Assembly (NCBI GenBank): GCA_905480305.1
Contig: CAJQPV010000212.1
Coordinates: 1 to 5,963, forward strand
DNA: 5,963 nucleotides
Direction of reading: 5' to 3'
Source: an uncultured Gammaproteobacteria bacterium
Lineage (GTDB): Bacteria > Pseudomonadota > Gammaproteobacteria > UBA9214
The notes under the pieces: generated by a model
The model's input: only the letters and a program-made list of their open reading frames with translations
What the model was told of the DNA's origin: nothing
Database searches by the model: none
Position numbers and translations under genes: made by a program
Shown here: positions 4,736 through 5,963 of the stretch, piece by piece
How positions within the stretch are numbered: position 1 is the stretch's first letter
Layout of the letters: every line of letters starts with the position of its first letter

Positions 4736-5733
4736 CAGGCTGCCAGCCCGCAGGGAAACAGGGCGGCTTCCGGTATATGTTTCAGTAATTCTGCGGTGCA
4801 GAAATCTGTCATTTCACGCTCCAGTGATTGCGGGTAGGAAATCATGCCGGCAGTCTCGGTGAAGTTGCCGGCAAACAGTGCCTCATCGGGATACAGGCGC
4901 ACAATATTCCTGAAATAGGTGCGTGGCAGGCGGAACGGACCGAGGCTGACAGAGTGCAGGCGGGTGGTATCCAGCGGGCCGAACAGCTGTGCAAACAGGC
5001 GGGTGTACTGCTGCTGGTAGTCTGGATGATAAATCATGGGGTCAAACCGCAGGCCAACCGGCCAGCCGGCATGTTGCAGCTTTTGCATGGCTTCGACGCG
5101 TCGTTCAATGGTGGGCACCTTGTGTTCCAGTGCGGCATGAACTTCCGCAGGAGTGAAACTGAATGCAATCACCGCGTTCGGAATGGCTGGCTGTCTCAGC
5201 AGGCTGCGTATCTGTGTACTCTTGGTGCGCAGTTCAATGTGTGCAGCCGGACGCTCTGCAAAGAAAGGCAGGAAGTGTTCTGCGAAGCCGGACACCGGTT
5301 CCAGTACCAGGCTGTCGCAGTCATAGCCGGAGAAGAACCAGCAGGGTTCGTTGTCTGCCTGTGCCAGCACCGTGTCAATATCCCCGGTGAAGTCTTCATA
5401 GTTTACATACAGCACGTAGTTCGCCGAGCGGTACATGCCCTGCAGAAAACAGTAACGGCAGTCATACAGGCAGTTGAGCATATGGGAGAAATAATAGTTG
5501 TTGCTGCCGCCAATGCCATAGCCCTCGGGGGTTTCCAGTATGCGGCCGTCATGCTTGTGGGCGAGGATCAGTGACGGCTTGCGCTTTTGCAGGCGAAAGT
5601 CCTGTGACTTCGGGTTGAATACTTCACCGTAGCGCTCGCAGCTGATCTGTGTTGCCTGCGGGAAACGTTCGCAGATAGCACGGCTGCGCGGGTGTGCGGC
5701 AACCTGTTCTTCTATATATATGTTATTGAACAT
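4735..5733 (-). CDS. SPL (spore photoproduct lyase)-family radical SAM protein
   Basis: This 332-residue protein carries a radical SAM cluster motif C88-x3-C92-x2-C95 (MLNCLYDCRYCFLQG) with the downstream pattern of the spore photoproduct lyase/SplB family (ANYVLYVNYEDF 104-115, SGYDCDSLVLEP 135-146, IELRTKS 166-172, IAFSFTP 189-195, GLRFDPMIY 227-235). Family members bind a 4Fe-4S cluster and SAM; true SPL repairs the thymine spore photoproduct, but homologues in non-spore-formers have unproven roles. C139 lies near where the SPL hydrogen-donor cysteine is expected. Y94 is kept before C95, while F96 follows where SPL has Tyr. I chose ATG 5733 (MFNNIYIEE): a longer start at 5778 would overlap the upstream gene by 43 bp, whereas 5733 lies 2 nt after its TGA. 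It overlaps the SDR start at its 3' end. Family firm, substrate unknown. Confidence 0.9.
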   Translation of the reverse strand: MFNNIYIEEQVAAHPRSRAICERFPQATQISCERYGEVFNPKSQDFRLQKRKPSLILAHKHDGRILETPEGYGIGGSNNYYFSHMLNCLYDCRYCFLQGMYRSANYVLYVNYEDFTGDIDTVLAQADNEPCWFFSGYDCDSLVLEPVSGFAEHFLPFFAERPAAHIELRTKSTQIRSLLRQPAIPNAVIAFSFTPAEVHAALEHKVPTIERRVEAMQKLQHAGWPVGLRFDPMIYHPDYQQQYTRLFAQLFGPLDTTRLHSVSLGPFRLPRTYFRNIVRLYPDEALFAGNFTETAGMISYPQSLEREMTDFCTAELLKHIPEAALFPCGLAA

Positions 5734-5735
5734 GA

Positions 5736-5963
5736 TCAGGCGTTGCTCACAAGGGTGTCGAGGTGCTGCCGCAGGCACTGTAACACCTCGGTTGCGCTGT
5801 TCTTTTTCTGCAGCTGTTCCAGCAGCAGTGATTCTCCGCCGGCGAGTGCCTGCCAGCGCCGCCCAAGCTGTTGCAACTGGTGCTGCTGTGAGACGCTGAA
5901 ATGCCAGCGTGCGGTCAGTTGTGCCAGTTGCGGATGCGGCGCATGCCAGTGATTGTATTCCCC
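5736..5963 (-). CDS. Unrecognised protein, C-terminal 75 residues
   Basis: An open frame enters from the right edge and ends with TGA at 5736-5738, two bases before the ATG of the SPL-like gene. The 75 visible residues are rich in Gln (12) and Leu and look mostly α-helical: PQLAQLTARWHF (11-22), QQHQLQQLGRRWQALAG (26-42), ESLLLEQLQKKNSATEVLQC (44-63), LRQHLDTLV (64-72). There is no membrane segment or metal motif in this part. I cannot name the family. The tight junction implies co-transcription and coupled translation with the SPL-like and SDR genes, so the full-length protein is the best clue to the role of the operon. That this frame is real is supported by its running unbroken to the edge and ending exactly at the junction. 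Confidence 0.72.
   Translation of the reverse strand, partial: GEYNHWHAPHPQLAQLTARWHFSVSQQHQLQQLGRRWQALAGGESLLLEQLQKKNSATEVLQCLRQHLDTLVSNA

Noticed and set aside
4828..5574. 248-codon plus-strand frame opposite the SPL-like gene
   Set aside because: It is antisense to a clear radical SAM protein, has no family-like motifs, and is explained by codon bias of the real gene.
5692..5952. 86-codon plus-strand Cys/Ser-rich frame at the right edge
   Set aside because: It is antisense to the upstream partial gene; the many Cys codons come from CAG/CTG-rich DNA.

Overview
The window reads as chromosomal DNA of a moderately GC-rich gammaproteobacterium. It has a single-domain DUF1820 protein (a family I know mainly from Gammaproteobacteria), a secreted single-domain MsrA, tightly packed minus-strand operons with proteobacterial-style ribosome sites, and no mobile elements, tRNA, rRNA or CRISPR. 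No genus can be named from the sequence alone.

Layout, left to right. Positions 1-204 (minus) hold the N-terminal 68 residues of a zinc-independent medium-chain dehydrogenase/quinone oxidoreductase cut by the window edge. Positions 290-904 (minus) encode an exported methionine sulfoxide reductase MsrA. A 311-bp divergent intergenic region (905-1215) separates msrA from the only plus-strand gene. This region holds small dyads, a candidate sigma70 promoter and a 27-codon leader ORF that stops 3 nt before the next gene. Positions 1216-2736 (plus) encode a complete DASS/SLC13-type Na+-coupled anion (dicarboxylate or sulfate) transporter. Its 3' end overlaps by 11 bp, tail to tail, an unrecognised 140-residue protein (2726-3148, minus).

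That protein is the last gene of a probable minus-strand run: grx (glutaredoxin 3 type, 3631-3894), then the DUF1820 gene (3275-3610), then the orphan. The run has a good -10 box upstream of grx near 3930. Further right is a second, very tight minus-strand operon that enters from beyond the right edge. It holds the 75-residue C-terminus of an unrecognised protein (5736-5963), then a radical SAM protein of the spore photoproduct lyase (SPL) family (4735-5733), then a classical short-chain dehydrogenase (4016-4735). The junctions are TGA-TC-ATG and TGATG, so translation is probably coupled.

Taken together the region leans towards redox housekeeping and damage repair: MsrA repairs oxidised methionine in the envelope, the glutaredoxin handles cytosolic disulfides, and two NAD(P)H oxidoreductases and an SPL-like radical SAM enzyme are nearby. 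These are separate transcription units, so a joint pathway is not shown. The parts most worth a second look are the SPL-like enzyme with its coupled SDR and unidentified upstream partner, the leader ORF before the transporter, the apparently leaderless start of the quinone oxidoreductase, and the orphan 140-residue protein. I do not see clear evidence of a wholly new biological system.
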